Shown here one piece after another: positions 23,491-31,547 of a stretch of DNA of 64,000 nt. Source of the stretch: Actinocatenispora comari (lineage in GTDB: Bacteria > Actinomycetota > Actinomycetes > Mycobacteriales > Micromonosporaceae); assembly GCF_017312725.1 (NCBI RefSeq), contig NZ_BOPO01000064.1, positions 1 to 64,000 of the forward strand, read 5' to 3'. The notes under the pieces were generated by a model, which did no database searches, was not told where the DNA came from, and saw only the letters and a list, made by a program, of their open reading frames with translations. The stretch's first letter is position 1. The number at the start of each line of letters is the position of its first letter. The translations under genes and the position numbers were made by a program.

Positions 23491-24693
23491 CTAGCGGGCG
23501 GTGCGGGCCGGCGCGGCGGCCGGTGCGGTGGACATGGTGGCCAGGGTGCGTTCCAGGGCGTGCTGCAGGGCGGCCTGGCCGGCGCCGACCAGGCCGGCGT
23601 TCGCGCCGAGGCTGACCCGTTCGATCACCAGGTGGTTGGTGGCGAGCGGGTGGCAGCCCTCGTACAGCTGGCTGCGCACCGCGGCCACCAGCGGGTCCAG
23701 TGTGGACAGTATGCCGCCGAGGTAGACGGCGTCCGGGTTGAAGAAGTTGACGTTCGCGGCGAGCACCATGCCCAGGTACTTGCCGGCCCGGCGGACCGCG
23801 CCGGTCGCCTCCGGGTCGGACTCGGTGGCCAGCCGGACCACGTCCTCCAGCGAGCGGATCTCCGGCCGGACCGCGCGCAGCTCCCGAACGAGGGTGGCGC
23901 CGGAGGCGACGGTCTCCAGGCAGCCGGTGTTGCCGCAGCCGCACGGCTTGTCGCCGGCGGCGTCGATGCGCACGTGGGTGATCTCGCCGGCCACTCCGGC
24001 CGCGCCGCGGTAGAGCCGGCCGTCGACGATGATGCCGGTACCGATGGCGGAACCGATCTTCACCGTGATCGACTGGCGCTGCTCCGGCGGCCGCACCGCG
24101 TGCTCGCCGAGCGCCATGCTGTTCGCGTCGTTCTCGCTCACCGCGGGCAGTCCGAACCGTTCCTCCAGCCACGCGGTGACCGGGAACTCGTTCCAGCCGG
24201 GCATCCGGGACGGCAGCGTGACGGTACCGGTGGCCGGGTCGACCGGGCCGGGCAGCGACAGGCCGACGCCGCGCAGCCGGCCCCGGCCGCGCGCCTCGGC
24301 CAGCGACTCCAGCGTGTCGGCCAGCAGCGGCAGCGCCACCTCGGGGCCCTCGCCGACCGCGAACGGCACCGTCGTCGCGTCGGCGAGGGTGCCGCCGGGC
24401 AGCACCACGCCGACCCGGGCGTGCCGGCCGCCGACGTCGGCGGCGACCGCGAACTCGTCGGTACTGCCCAGCCGCAGCACCTTGCGCGGCCGGCCGCCGG
24501 TGGACGACTGGGTGCCGTGCTCGGCGATCAGCCCGCGCTCGACGAGCTGGCCGACAGCGGTCGAGATGGTCGACGGCGCGGCGCCGAGCAGCGCGGCGAG
24601 CTCGGTGCGCGACGAGGCGCGCCTGGCGGCGACCAGCTCCAGCACGCGCGCCACGAGCGGCGGCGAGGCGGCGCGTGCACTTTTTTCACTCAT
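23491..24693 (-). CDS. ROK-family transcriptional repressor of the importer cluster
   Basis: This 400-residue protein has a winged helix at residues about 12–60 (SRTELAALLGAAPSTISTAV) and a full ROK domain with the zinc motif CGCGNTGCLE near residue 250. The GVGLSLPGPVDP segment marks sugar binding. It is the first gene of the leftward unit ROK–M81–cutC and is divergent from the five-gene ABC/kinase operon. Dyads at its own start and before the importer share GAAAGT/ACTTTC, consistent with one repressor controlling both directions. Confidence 0.88.
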   Translation of the reverse strand: MSEKSARAASPPLVARVLELVAARRASSRTELAALLGAAPSTISTAVGQLVERGLIAEHGTQSSTGGRPRKVLRLGSTDEFAVAADVGGRHARVGVVLPGGTLADATTVPFAVGEGPEVALPLLADTLESLAEARGRGRLRGVGLSLPGPVDPATGTVTLPSRMPGWNEFPVTAWLEERFGLPAVSENDANSMALGEHAVRPPEQRQSITVKIGSAIGTGIIVDGRLYRGAAGVAGEITHVRIDAAGDKPCGCGNTGCLETVASGATLVRELRAVRPEIRSLEDVVRLATESDPEATGAVRRAGKYLGMVLAANVNFFNPDAVYLGGILSTLDPLVAAVRSQLYEGCHPLATNHLVIERVSLGANAGLVGAGQAALQHALERTLATMSTAPAAAPARTAR

Positions 24694-24696
24694 GCA

Positions 24697-24709
24697 GAAA
24701 GTAACTTCC
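24697..24709. promoter_or_regulatory. Probable ROK operator at its own start
   Basis: GAAAGT-A-ACTTCC is an inverted repeat with one mismatch, four bases upstream of the ROK start codon. The reverse strand reads GGAAGTTACTTTC. Confidence 0.45.
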
Positions 24710-24933
24710 TCGACGGTCCGACTGGCGGTTCACAGTACGCCGATCGCCGGCTCGGCGGCAGTGCGGGTCGTCGCCCGAGGCGGCTTTGTTCGTACGGCAC
24801 TGACCAGCGAAAACGCCATTCAGGCAGCGTACCGGACGGGCTCGTCTTATTTCGGGGCCGCAGAAACCGACTTGTTACGGTGCACCATCTGTTTTTTCGG
24901 CAGGGGGCCGCGTTCACTGGCCTGCGTTCCCCT

Positions 24934-24946
24934 GGAGTTCACTTTC
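24934..24946. promoter_or_regulatory. Second probable ROK operator before the importer
   Basis: GGAGTTCACTTTC matches the reverse strand of the dyad at 24697–24709 at ten of 13 positions. It sits 11 bases before the ATG of the binding-protein gene, overlapping the approach to its ribosome binding site. A second GTTCACT occurs at 24912–24918. Confidence 0.4.
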
Positions 24947-24957
24947 GAGGAGTGACG

Positions 24958-26766
24958 ATGTCCTTGCGCCGCATGGCGGCCCGCCGCCGCTTCGCGCTCG
25001 CCGCCGGCGCTGCCGTCGCGGCGAGCGCGCTGCTCGCCGGCTGTACCGGGACGAGCAGCTCGTCGTCCGGGTCGTCGGACTCGATCAACTACGCCCTGCC
25101 CGCCAACTTCACCCCGAACTGGCTGCTGCCGATCGGCACCGCGGCGCACCTGAACACCAACAACGGCTCCATCGCCGCGGCGATGTGGGAGCCGCTCGTC
25201 GCGTACGACGGGTCCACCGGCAAGGTCGGCTGGAACAAGAAGGGCTCGATCGCGAGCGCCGCCGACTTCGCCCCGGACGGCAAGAGCGTCAAGATCACGC
25301 TCGGCGACCGGCACTGGAGCGACGGCACGGCGATCACCAGCCGCGACGTGGAGTTCTGGTACAACCTGATCACGGTCAACAAGAAGCAGTACGCGAGCTA
25401 CAGCCCGGGCAAGGTGCCGGACAACTGGACCTCGCTGAAGGCCACCGACGAGCGGCACTTCACCATCACGTTCGACAAGGCGTACAACGCGCAGTGGATG
25501 CTCGCCAACGAGCTGAGCCTGATCAAGCCGCTGCCGCAGCACGCCTGGGACAAGACCTCCGCCTCGGCGAAGGTGAGCGACGCGGACCGCTCCGCGGCCG
25601 GCGCGAAGCAGGTGTGGACCTACCTCAACGACGCGGGCAAGGACATCTCGAAGTACGCGTCGAGTCCACTGTGGAAGACCGTCAGTGGCCCGTACACGGT
25701 GAAGTCGTTCTCCACCGCCGGCAAGGTCGTGCTGACCGAGAACAAGAAGTACGACGGCGGCGAGAAGGCCGGCATCAAGACGGTCAACCTGCTGCCGTTC
25801 ACCACCAGCACCGCGGAGACCAACGCGCTGCGCGCCGGTACCGTCGACTACGGCTACATCGATCCGGGCGACCTGGACCAGAAGGACTCGTTCGCCTCCC
25901 GCGGGTACACCGTCAAGCCGTGGACCGGCTGGGCGATCACCTACATGCCGTACAACTTCAACAACCCGACCATGGGCCCGGTGTTCAAGCAGCTGTACGC
26001 GCGGCAGGCGATCCAGCGCTCGATCGACCAGGACGGCCTGGTCAAGGCGATCTTCAACGGCACCGCGACACCCGGGTACGGCCCGGTCCCGCAGGGGCAG
26101 GCCTCGGACTACGTGTCCGACGTGCAGAAGAACAACCCCTACCCGTTCGACACCAAGGCCGCCACCAAGCTGCTCACCGACCACGGCTGGACCAAGCAGA
26201 ACGGCGTGATGGTCTGCTCCAAGCCGGGCAGCGGCGCGAACCAGTGCGGCAGCGGCGTCAAGGCCGGCACCACGTTCGCCATGGAGGTGCTGTCCCAGTC
26301 CGGGTCCACCGTGACCGACAACGAGATGAGCGCGATCCAGTCCTCGCTCGCGAAGACCGGCATCAAGTTCTCCATCCGTACCGCGCCGGTCAACTCGGTG
26401 CTGTCGCAGACCCCGCAGTGCAAGGCCAGCCAGTCGATCTGCAAGTGGGACCTGTCCTACTTCGGCACCGCGGGCAGCTGGTACTTCCCGGCGTTCCCGA
26501 CCGGCGACTCGCTGTTCGCCAGCAACGGCGGCTCGAACTTCGGCAACTACAGCAACCCGGACGTGGACAAGCTGATCAACAAGACCACCACGTCGAACGA
26601 CCCGAGCGCGATGCAGGACTACAGCGCCGCGCTGGCCAAGGACCTGCCGGTGATCTGGCTGCCCGAGCCGGACTACCAGATCTCGGTGCTGAAGAACGGC
26701 CTGGGTGGCTTCAGCCAGGACTCGCTGGCGAACTTCCACCCGGCCCAGTGGAAGTGGACGAAGTAG
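24958..26766 (+). CDS. ABC-importer lipoprotein, family 5 (dipeptide/oligopeptide type)
   Basis: The ATG at 24958 follows GAGGAG and opens 602 residues. A lipoprotein signal ends at ALLAGC (Cys29), then a Ser/Gly linker. The SBP_bac_5 domain shows WEPLVAYDG, GRHW-like DRHWSDGTAITSRDVEFWY and ARQAIQRSIDQDGLVKAIFNG. This protein captures peptides, or sometimes oligosaccharides or opines, outside the membrane and delivers them to the permeases encoded just downstream. Its stop is followed by only three bases before the next ATG. Confidence 0.93.
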   Translation: MSLRRMAARRRFALAAGAAVAASALLAGCTGTSSSSSGSSDSINYALPANFTPNWLLPIGTAAHLNTNNGSIAAAMWEPLVAYDGSTGKVGWNKKGSIASAADFAPDGKSVKITLGDRHWSDGTAITSRDVEFWYNLITVNKKQYASYSPGKVPDNWTSLKATDERHFTITFDKAYNAQWMLANELSLIKPLPQHAWDKTSASAKVSDADRSAAGAKQVWTYLNDAGKDISKYASSPLWKTVSGPYTVKSFSTAGKVVLTENKKYDGGEKAGIKTVNLLPFTTSTAETNALRAGTVDYGYIDPGDLDQKDSFASRGYTVKPWTGWAITYMPYNFNNPTMGPVFKQLYARQAIQRSIDQDGLVKAIFNGTATPGYGPVPQGQASDYVSDVQKNNPYPFDTKAATKLLTDHGWTKQNGVMVCSKPGSGANQCGSGVKAGTTFAMEVLSQSGSTVTDNEMSAIQSSLAKTGIKFSIRTAPVNSVLSQTPQCKASQSICKWDLSYFGTAGSWYFPAFPTGDSLFASNGGSNFGNYSNPDVDKLINKTTTSNDPSAMQDYSAALAKDLPVIWLPEPDYQISVLKNGLGGFSQDSLANFHPAQWKWTK

Positions 26767-26769
26767 TCC

Positions 26770-27729
26770 ATGGCAACGCTGTGGTACCTGGTTCGGCGCG
26801 TGGCGCAGGCGGTGCTGGTGATCTTCCTGGTCACCATCGTGGTCTTCGCGCTGCTCCACGCGCTGCCGGGCGGGCCCGCGCGCGGCATCCTCGGCGCGCA
26901 GGCCACCGCCCAGCAGATCGCGACGTTCAACCACGAGCAGGGGCTGGACAAACCCGTTGTCGCGCAGTACTTCTACTACCTGCGCACGCTGCTGCACGGT
27001 GACCTCGGCACCTCGTACACGTTGAACGAGCCGGTGTCGACGCTGATCGTGCAGCGGCTGCCCAAGACGCTGGTGTTGACGGTGCTGTCGGCGATCCTCG
27101 GACTGCTGCTCGCGATCCCGCTCGGCATGTGGCAGGCGGTGCGGCGCAACAAGCCGTTCGACTACGCGATCACCACGCTCAGCTTCGTCGCCTACGCGAC
27201 CCCGGTGTACTTCTTCGGGCTGATCCTGGTGCTGGTGTTCAGCCAGGCGCTGCGCTGGTTCCCGTCCCAGGCGCCACAGGGCGACACGCTCGGCCAGGTG
27301 CTCGCCAACCCGGCCGGCCTGGTCCTGCCGGTCGTCGCCGGCGCCGCCTCGATGGTGGCGGTGTTCAGCCGGTACATGCGCTCGGCGACGCTGGAGAACC
27401 TGGCCGAGGACTACGTGCGTACCGCGAAGGCCGGCGGCGCCCGGCAGCGCGCGATCCTGTGGCGGCACGTGTTCCGCAACTCGCTGACCCCGGTCATCGC
27501 GATGCTCGGGTACTACGTGCCGGTGCTGTTCGGCGGCGCGCTGGTGGTCGAGCAGCTGTTCAACTACCCCGGCATGGGGCTGCTGTTCTGGAGCGCCGCG
27601 CAGTCGTCGGACTACCCGGTACTGCTCGGCTGCGTGCTGGTGATCTCGGTGGCCACCGTGATCGGCACCCTGCTCGCCGACATCGTGCAGCGCGTCATCG
27701 ACCCCCGCGTCGTGGCAGGCAAGTCGTGA
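26770..27729 (+). CDS. ABC-importer permease 1 (DppB type)
   Basis: The 319-residue protein has six membrane helices in the order typical of DppB/OppB: an N-terminal helix, a periplasmic loop with GLDKPVVAQYFYYLRTLLHGDLGTS-type sequence split by the usual signature, then five helices. The cytoplasmic EAA loop reads EDYVRTAKAGGARQRAILWRHVFRN and docks on the ATPase. It forms half of the translocation pore. The start has a poor ribosome binding site, so translation probably depends on coupling to the binding-protein gene. Confidence 0.92.
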   Translation: MATLWYLVRRVAQAVLVIFLVTIVVFALLHALPGGPARGILGAQATAQQIATFNHEQGLDKPVVAQYFYYLRTLLHGDLGTSYTLNEPVSTLIVQRLPKTLVLTVLSAILGLLLAIPLGMWQAVRRNKPFDYAITTLSFVAYATPVYFFGLILVLVFSQALRWFPSQAPQGDTLGQVLANPAGLVLPVVAGAASMVAVFSRYMRSATLENLAEDYVRTAKAGGARQRAILWRHVFRNSLTPVIAMLGYYVPVLFGGALVVEQLFNYPGMGLLFWSAAQSSDYPVLLGCVLVISVATVIGTLLADIVQRVIDPRVVAGKS

Positions 27730-27772
27730 CCGGAATCCGTTGTCGGACAAGCGATTCTGGGGAGGTGCGCGC

Positions 27773-28654
27773 ATGACCGCGATCGCGGAGCAGCTGCCGG
27801 TGGCCGAGGGCGTCACCGGGCTGCGGCTGGTGGTACGGCGGTTCCTGCGCAACAAGCTCGCCGTGATCGGCCTGGCCGTCGTGGTGGCGTTCGTGCTGTT
27901 CTGCTTCGTCGGGCCGCACCTCTACCACACCGACCAGACGCACACCGCGCTGGACGCGGTCAACCAGCCGCCCAGCGCCCGCCACCCGCTCGGCACCGAC
28001 GCGGTCGGCCACGACGAGCTCGGCCGGCTGATGTACGGCGGGGGAGTCTCGCTGCTCGTCGGCCTCGCCGCGGGCGCGCTCGCCACCATCATCGGGATGC
28101 TGTGGGGCGCCGTCGCCGGGTACGCCGGGGGCTGGGTCGACGCGGCGATGATGCGCGTGGTGGACGCCGGGATCGCGATCCCGGCACTGTTCGTGCTGCT
28201 GGTCATCTCGGCGATCGTCAGCCCCGGGATCTGGGGGATGGTGGCGATCCTGGGCCTGGTGTCCTGGCTGGTGCCGTCCCGGCTGATCCGGGCCGAGACG
28301 TTGACGTTGAAGAACCGCGACTACGTGCTGACGTTGCGCGCGATCGGCGGTACCCACACCCGGGCGATCTCCCGGCACATCCTGCCGAACTCGGTGTCCA
28401 CCATCGTGGTCGCCGCGACGTTCCAGATCGCCGACGCCATCATGCTGGTGGCGTACGTGTCGTACCTCGGGCTCGGGGTCCGCTCGCCGCAGACCGACTG
28501 GGGCGGCATGCTGTCGGCCGGGCTGACCGCCGTCTACTCCGGACGGTGGTGGCTGATCCTGCCACCCGGCCTCGCGGTGATCCTGGTCGTCTGCGCGTTC
28601 AACGCGATCGGCGACGGCCTGCGCGACGCCTTCGACGTACGGGGACGGTCATGA
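27773..28654 (+). CDS. ABC-importer permease 2 (DppC type)
   Basis: I choose the ATG at 27773 because GGGGAGG lies eight bases upstream; the frame is open from 27740. The 293-residue protein shows the OppC N-terminal domain and first helix, the HPLGTDAVGHDELGRLMYGG signature after it, five more helices and the EAA loop RDYVLTLRAIGGTHTRAISRHILPN. It is the pore partner of permease 1. Its stop overlaps the start of the ATPase gene (ATGA). Confidence 0.92.
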   Translation: MTAIAEQLPVAEGVTGLRLVVRRFLRNKLAVIGLAVVVAFVLFCFVGPHLYHTDQTHTALDAVNQPPSARHPLGTDAVGHDELGRLMYGGGVSLLVGLAAGALATIIGMLWGAVAGYAGGWVDAAMMRVVDAGIAIPALFVLLVISAIVSPGIWGMVAILGLVSWLVPSRLIRAETLTLKNRDYVLTLRAIGGTHTRAISRHILPNSVSTIVVAATFQIADAIMLVAYVSYLGLGVRSPQTDWGGMLSAGLTAVYSGRWWLILPPGLAVILVVCAFNAIGDGLRDAFDVRGRS

Positions 28655-30423
28655 CGAAGACGATTCTGGACGTCGAGGAGCTCGGGGTCACGTTCCGCAC
28701 CGAGACCGGCGAGGTCCCGGCGGTACGCGGGGTCTCGCTCACGGTGGCGCCCGGCGAGACGCTGGCGCTGGTCGGCGAGTCCGGTTCCGGCAAGTCCACC
28801 GTGGCGCTGGCCGCCATGGGCCTGCTGTCCGGCAACGCCCGGATCACCGGCCGCGTGGCCATCGACGGTACCGACATCGTCGGCTCGACCACCGGGAAGT
28901 CCGGTGCCGCCGGGAAGGCCGGTGCCGCGGGGAGTTCCGGTGCGGCGGGGAAGGCCGGTGCCGTCGAGCTGAGCCGGCTGCGCGGGCGTACCGCGTCGAT
29001 GGTGTTCCAGGAGCCGGCGACCGCGCTGGATCCGCTGACCCGGGTGGGCGCGCAGATCGTCGAGGTGATCCGCAACCACCGTCCGGTGTCGAAGGCGGCG
29101 GCCCGCCAGGAGGCGGTGGAGCTGCTGCGCCGGGTCGGCATCCCGGATCCGGCCCGGCGCGCGGCGGCGTACCCGTTCCAGCTGTCCGGCGGGCAGCGGC
29201 AGCGGGTGGTGATCGCGATGGCGATCGCGAACGACCCGAGCCTGCTGATCGCCGACGAGCCGACCACCGCGCTGGACGTCACGGTGCAGGCCGAGATCCT
29301 CGACCTGCTGCGCGAGCTGGCCGCCGACGCCGGTACCGGCGTGCTGCTGGTGACGCACAACATGGGCGTGGTGGCCGATTTCGCCGACCGGGTGGCGGTG
29401 ATGCTCTCCGGTGAGATCGTCGAGACCGGACCGGTCGAGCAGGTGTTGCTGCGCCCGCGGCACGAGTACACCCAGCGGCTGCTCGCGGCGGTACCGCGGC
29501 TGGCGGTCGCGGAGCCGGGCGAGAGCGCCGCGCAGGCGAGCACGACCGTTTCGGCGCGGCCGAGCGCTGGGGTGACACCGGCCGCGGAGGGGTCGGCCGG
29601 TGAACCGGTGGTACGGCTGCGGGACGTGTCGGTGGTGTTCGGCCGTGGCGGCCGCGCGGTGCGCGCGCTCGACCAGGTGTCGATCGAGGTACGGGCGGGC
29701 GAGACGGTCGGCCTGGTGGGGGAGTCCGGCTCCGGCAAGTCCACCGCCGCGCGGGTCGCGCTCGGGCTGATCGCGCCGTCCGCCGGCGCGGTCTCGCTGT
29801 TCGGCGCCGACCTGCGCCGCACCCGTGGCCGGTCCCGCCGCCGGTTGCGCGCCGGGATCGGCGTGGTGCTGCAGGATCCGGTGGCGTCGCTGGACGCCCG
29901 GATGAGCGTCGCGGAGTGCGTGGCCGAGCCGCTGCGGGTGCACCGGTCGATGTCCGCGCGGCAGCGCCGGTCCCGGGTCGAGGAGGTCCTCGACCGGGTC
30001 CGGCTGCCGCGCGCGCTCGCCGACCGGGCACCGCGCGAGCTGTCCGGCGGGCAGCGGCAGCGGGTCAGCCTGGCCCGCGCCCTGGTGCTCGATCCGCGGC
30101 TGCTGGTCGCCGACGAGCCGACCAGCGCGCTGGACGTCAGCGTGCAGCAGGCGGTGCTGGAGGTGATCGCCGAGCTGCAGGCCGATCTCGGCTTCGCCTG
30201 CCTGTTCGTCTCGCACGATCTGGCCGTGGTGCAACGGTTCGCGGCCCGGGTGGTGGTGCTGCGCGCCGGTCGGATCGAGGAGCAGGGCCGCACCGACGCC
30301 ACGTTGCTGCACCCGGAGACCGACTACACCCGGCGGCTGCTCGCCGCGGTACCGGTCCCCGATCCCGCCGTACAGCGCCGTCGCCGCGCGGCGCGGCAGG
30401 CGGTCGCCGGAGCCGGCGCGTGA
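28651..30423 (+). CDS. Fused ABC-importer ATPase (DppD–DppF in one chain)
   Basis: The 590-residue protein joins two ATPase domains. The first has Walker A GESGSGKST at residues 42–50, signature LSGGQRQR and Walker B LLIADEPTTALD. The second has Walker A GESGSGKST near residue 355, signature LSGGQRQR and LLVADEPTSALD. Each is followed by the C-terminal oligopeptide-type extension. A 24-residue Gly/Ala/Ser/Lys insert made of four repeats separates Walker A from the Q-loop in the first domain, which is unusual. It powers the two permeases encoded upstream and overlaps both neighbours by four bases. Confidence 0.93.
   Translation: MTKTILDVEELGVTFRTETGEVPAVRGVSLTVAPGETLALVGESGSGKSTVALAAMGLLSGNARITGRVAIDGTDIVGSTTGKSGAAGKAGAAGSSGAAGKAGAVELSRLRGRTASMVFQEPATALDPLTRVGAQIVEVIRNHRPVSKAAARQEAVELLRRVGIPDPARRAAAYPFQLSGGQRQRVVIAMAIANDPSLLIADEPTTALDVTVQAEILDLLRELAADAGTGVLLVTHNMGVVADFADRVAVMLSGEIVETGPVEQVLLRPRHEYTQRLLAAVPRLAVAEPGESAAQASTTVSARPSAGVTPAAEGSAGEPVVRLRDVSVVFGRGGRAVRALDQVSIEVRAGETVGLVGESGSGKSTAARVALGLIAPSAGAVSLFGADLRRTRGRSRRRLRAGIGVVLQDPVASLDARMSVAECVAEPLRVHRSMSARQRRSRVEEVLDRVRLPRALADRAPRELSGGQRQRVSLARALVLDPRLLVADEPTSALDVSVQQAVLEVIAELQADLGFACLFVSHDLAVVQRFAARVVVLRAGRIEEQGRTDATLLHPETDYTRRLLAAVPVPDPAVQRRRRAARQAVAGAGA
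28894..28965 (+). repeat. Four in-frame 18-bp repeats inside the fused ATPase gene
   Basis: Units at 28894, 28912, 28930 and 28948 encode GKSGAA, GKAGAA, GSSGAA and GKAGAV (residues 82–105). They insert a flexible segment after strand three of the first ATPase domain. Confidence 0.88.
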
Positions 30424-31361
30424 CCGTACCCGAGGTGTACGCCGGGGTGGACATCGGCGGCACGACGACCCAGGTTGCCCTCTGCACGACGGAGCTGACC
30501 ATCCTGTCCCGGGCCGAACTCGCCACCCCGGCGGCGCGCGGCGGTGCCGCGATGGTCGCCGCGGCGGTCGACGCGGTACGGATGCTGCTGTCCCGCACGC
30601 CGGCCCAGCTGCTCGGCGTCGGCGTCGGCGCGGCCGGGGTGGTGGACACCCGTACCGGCGAGGTGGTCGCGGCGAGCGACTCGTTCGTCGACTGGGCCGG
30701 GTTCCCGGTCGCCGACACGATCGCGACCGACCTCGCGGTACCGGCGTTCCTGGACAACGATGTCAACGCGTTCCTGCGCGGCGAGGCGACCGGCGGTGCG
30801 GTCGCCGGCGAACCGTCCGTGCTGGGCATGACGCTGGGCACCGGAGTGGGCGGCGCGCTGTGGCTGGACGGCCGGCTGTACGAGGGGCCGCACGGCGCGG
30901 CCGGCGAGATCGGCCACGTACCGGGCTTCGGTGATCTGCCATGCTCCTGCGGCGGCCGCGGCCACCTGGAGACGCTGGCGTCGGGTCGGTCGATCGGCGC
31001 CCGCTACGCCGACCGTACCGGCCGGGTCGCCACCGCGCGCGAGGTCGCCCGCGCGGCCGCGGACGGCGACCCCGACGCCCGCGCCGTCTTCGACGCCGCC
31101 GGTACCGGGATCGCCCGTGCCGTACTGATCGCCGCCGGCGTGGTGGACGTGACCACCGTGGTGGTCGGCGGCGGGGTGAGCGCGGCGTGGTCGCTGCTGG
31201 AGCCGCCGATCCGGGCCGCGCTGGCCGCCGAACCCCCGGTCAGCGGCCAACCGATCCGGCTGGTACGCGCGGGTCTGGGCAGCGACGCCGTCGTCGTCGG
31301 CGCCGCCTCCCGGGTGCGTACCGAGCTGGCCGGCGTGCTGCGCGAGGCACCCACCCACTGA
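30420..31361 (+). CDS. ROK-family sugar kinase
   Basis: Starting at a GTG that overlaps the ATPase stop, this 313-residue protein lacks a DNA-binding domain. It carries the ATP-binding loop VDIGGTTTQVAL at residues about 10–21, the catalytic region FLDNDVNAFLRGE, the phosphate motif GMTLGTGVGGAL and the metal motif CSCGGRGHLE, with His in place of one Cys. These mark a working ROK kinase of the glucokinase/N-acetylglucosamine/N-acetylmannosamine kinase type. Its position as last gene of the importer operon suggests that it phosphorylates the sugar part of the imported molecule. Confidence 0.9.
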   Translation: MTVPEVYAGVDIGGTTTQVALCTTELTILSRAELATPAARGGAAMVAAAVDAVRMLLSRTPAQLLGVGVGAAGVVDTRTGEVVAASDSFVDWAGFPVADTIATDLAVPAFLDNDVNAFLRGEATGGAVAGEPSVLGMTLGTGVGGALWLDGRLYEGPHGAAGEIGHVPGFGDLPCSCGGRGHLETLASGRSIGARYADRTGRVATAREVARAAADGDPDARAVFDAAGTGIARAVLIAAGVVDVTTVVVGGGVSAAWSLLEPPIRAALAAEPPVSGQPIRLVRAGLGSDAVVVGAASRVRTELAGVLREAPTH

Positions 31362-31367
31362 CCCCGT

Positions 31368-31397
31368 GCGCGGCACCCGATCACCCGGGTGCCGCGC
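31368..31397 (+). terminator. Hairpin after the ROK kinase gene
   Basis: Positions 31368–31379 pair exactly with 31386–31397 around a six-base loop, seven bases after the stop codon. No T-tract follows. Confidence 0.6.
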
Positions 31398-31422
31398 GCG
31401 GCCTCGACCCATCCCCAGCGCT

Positions 31423-31512
31423 ACGCATCCGGGGCCCACGCATCCGGGGCCCACGCATCCGGGGCCCACGCATCCGGGGCCCACGCATCCGGGGCCCATG
31501 CATCCGGGGCGC
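31423..31512. repeat. Six tandem copies of a 15-bp unit between convergent genes
   Basis: ACGCATCCGGGGCCC is repeated five times exactly from 31423 to 31497, with a sixth diverged copy at 31498–31512. It lies between the kinase gene and treZ, which converge here. Confidence 0.93.
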
Positions 31513-31547
31513 CGGCTCGGAGGGCGCTGGTCGTGCCGGGAAGAGGT

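Noticed and set aside
22987-26766. A 1,259-codon plus-strand frame that includes the binding-protein gene
   Set aside because: Only the part from 24958 is a real protein; the upstream part is the shadow of the M81 and ROK genes.
24847-27855. A 1,002-codon minus-strand frame over the importer operon
   Set aside because: Antisense shadow of well-recognised ABC genes with no motif of its own.
31423-31512. CRISPR-like array
   Set aside because: The 15-bp units follow each other without spacers and no cas gene is present.
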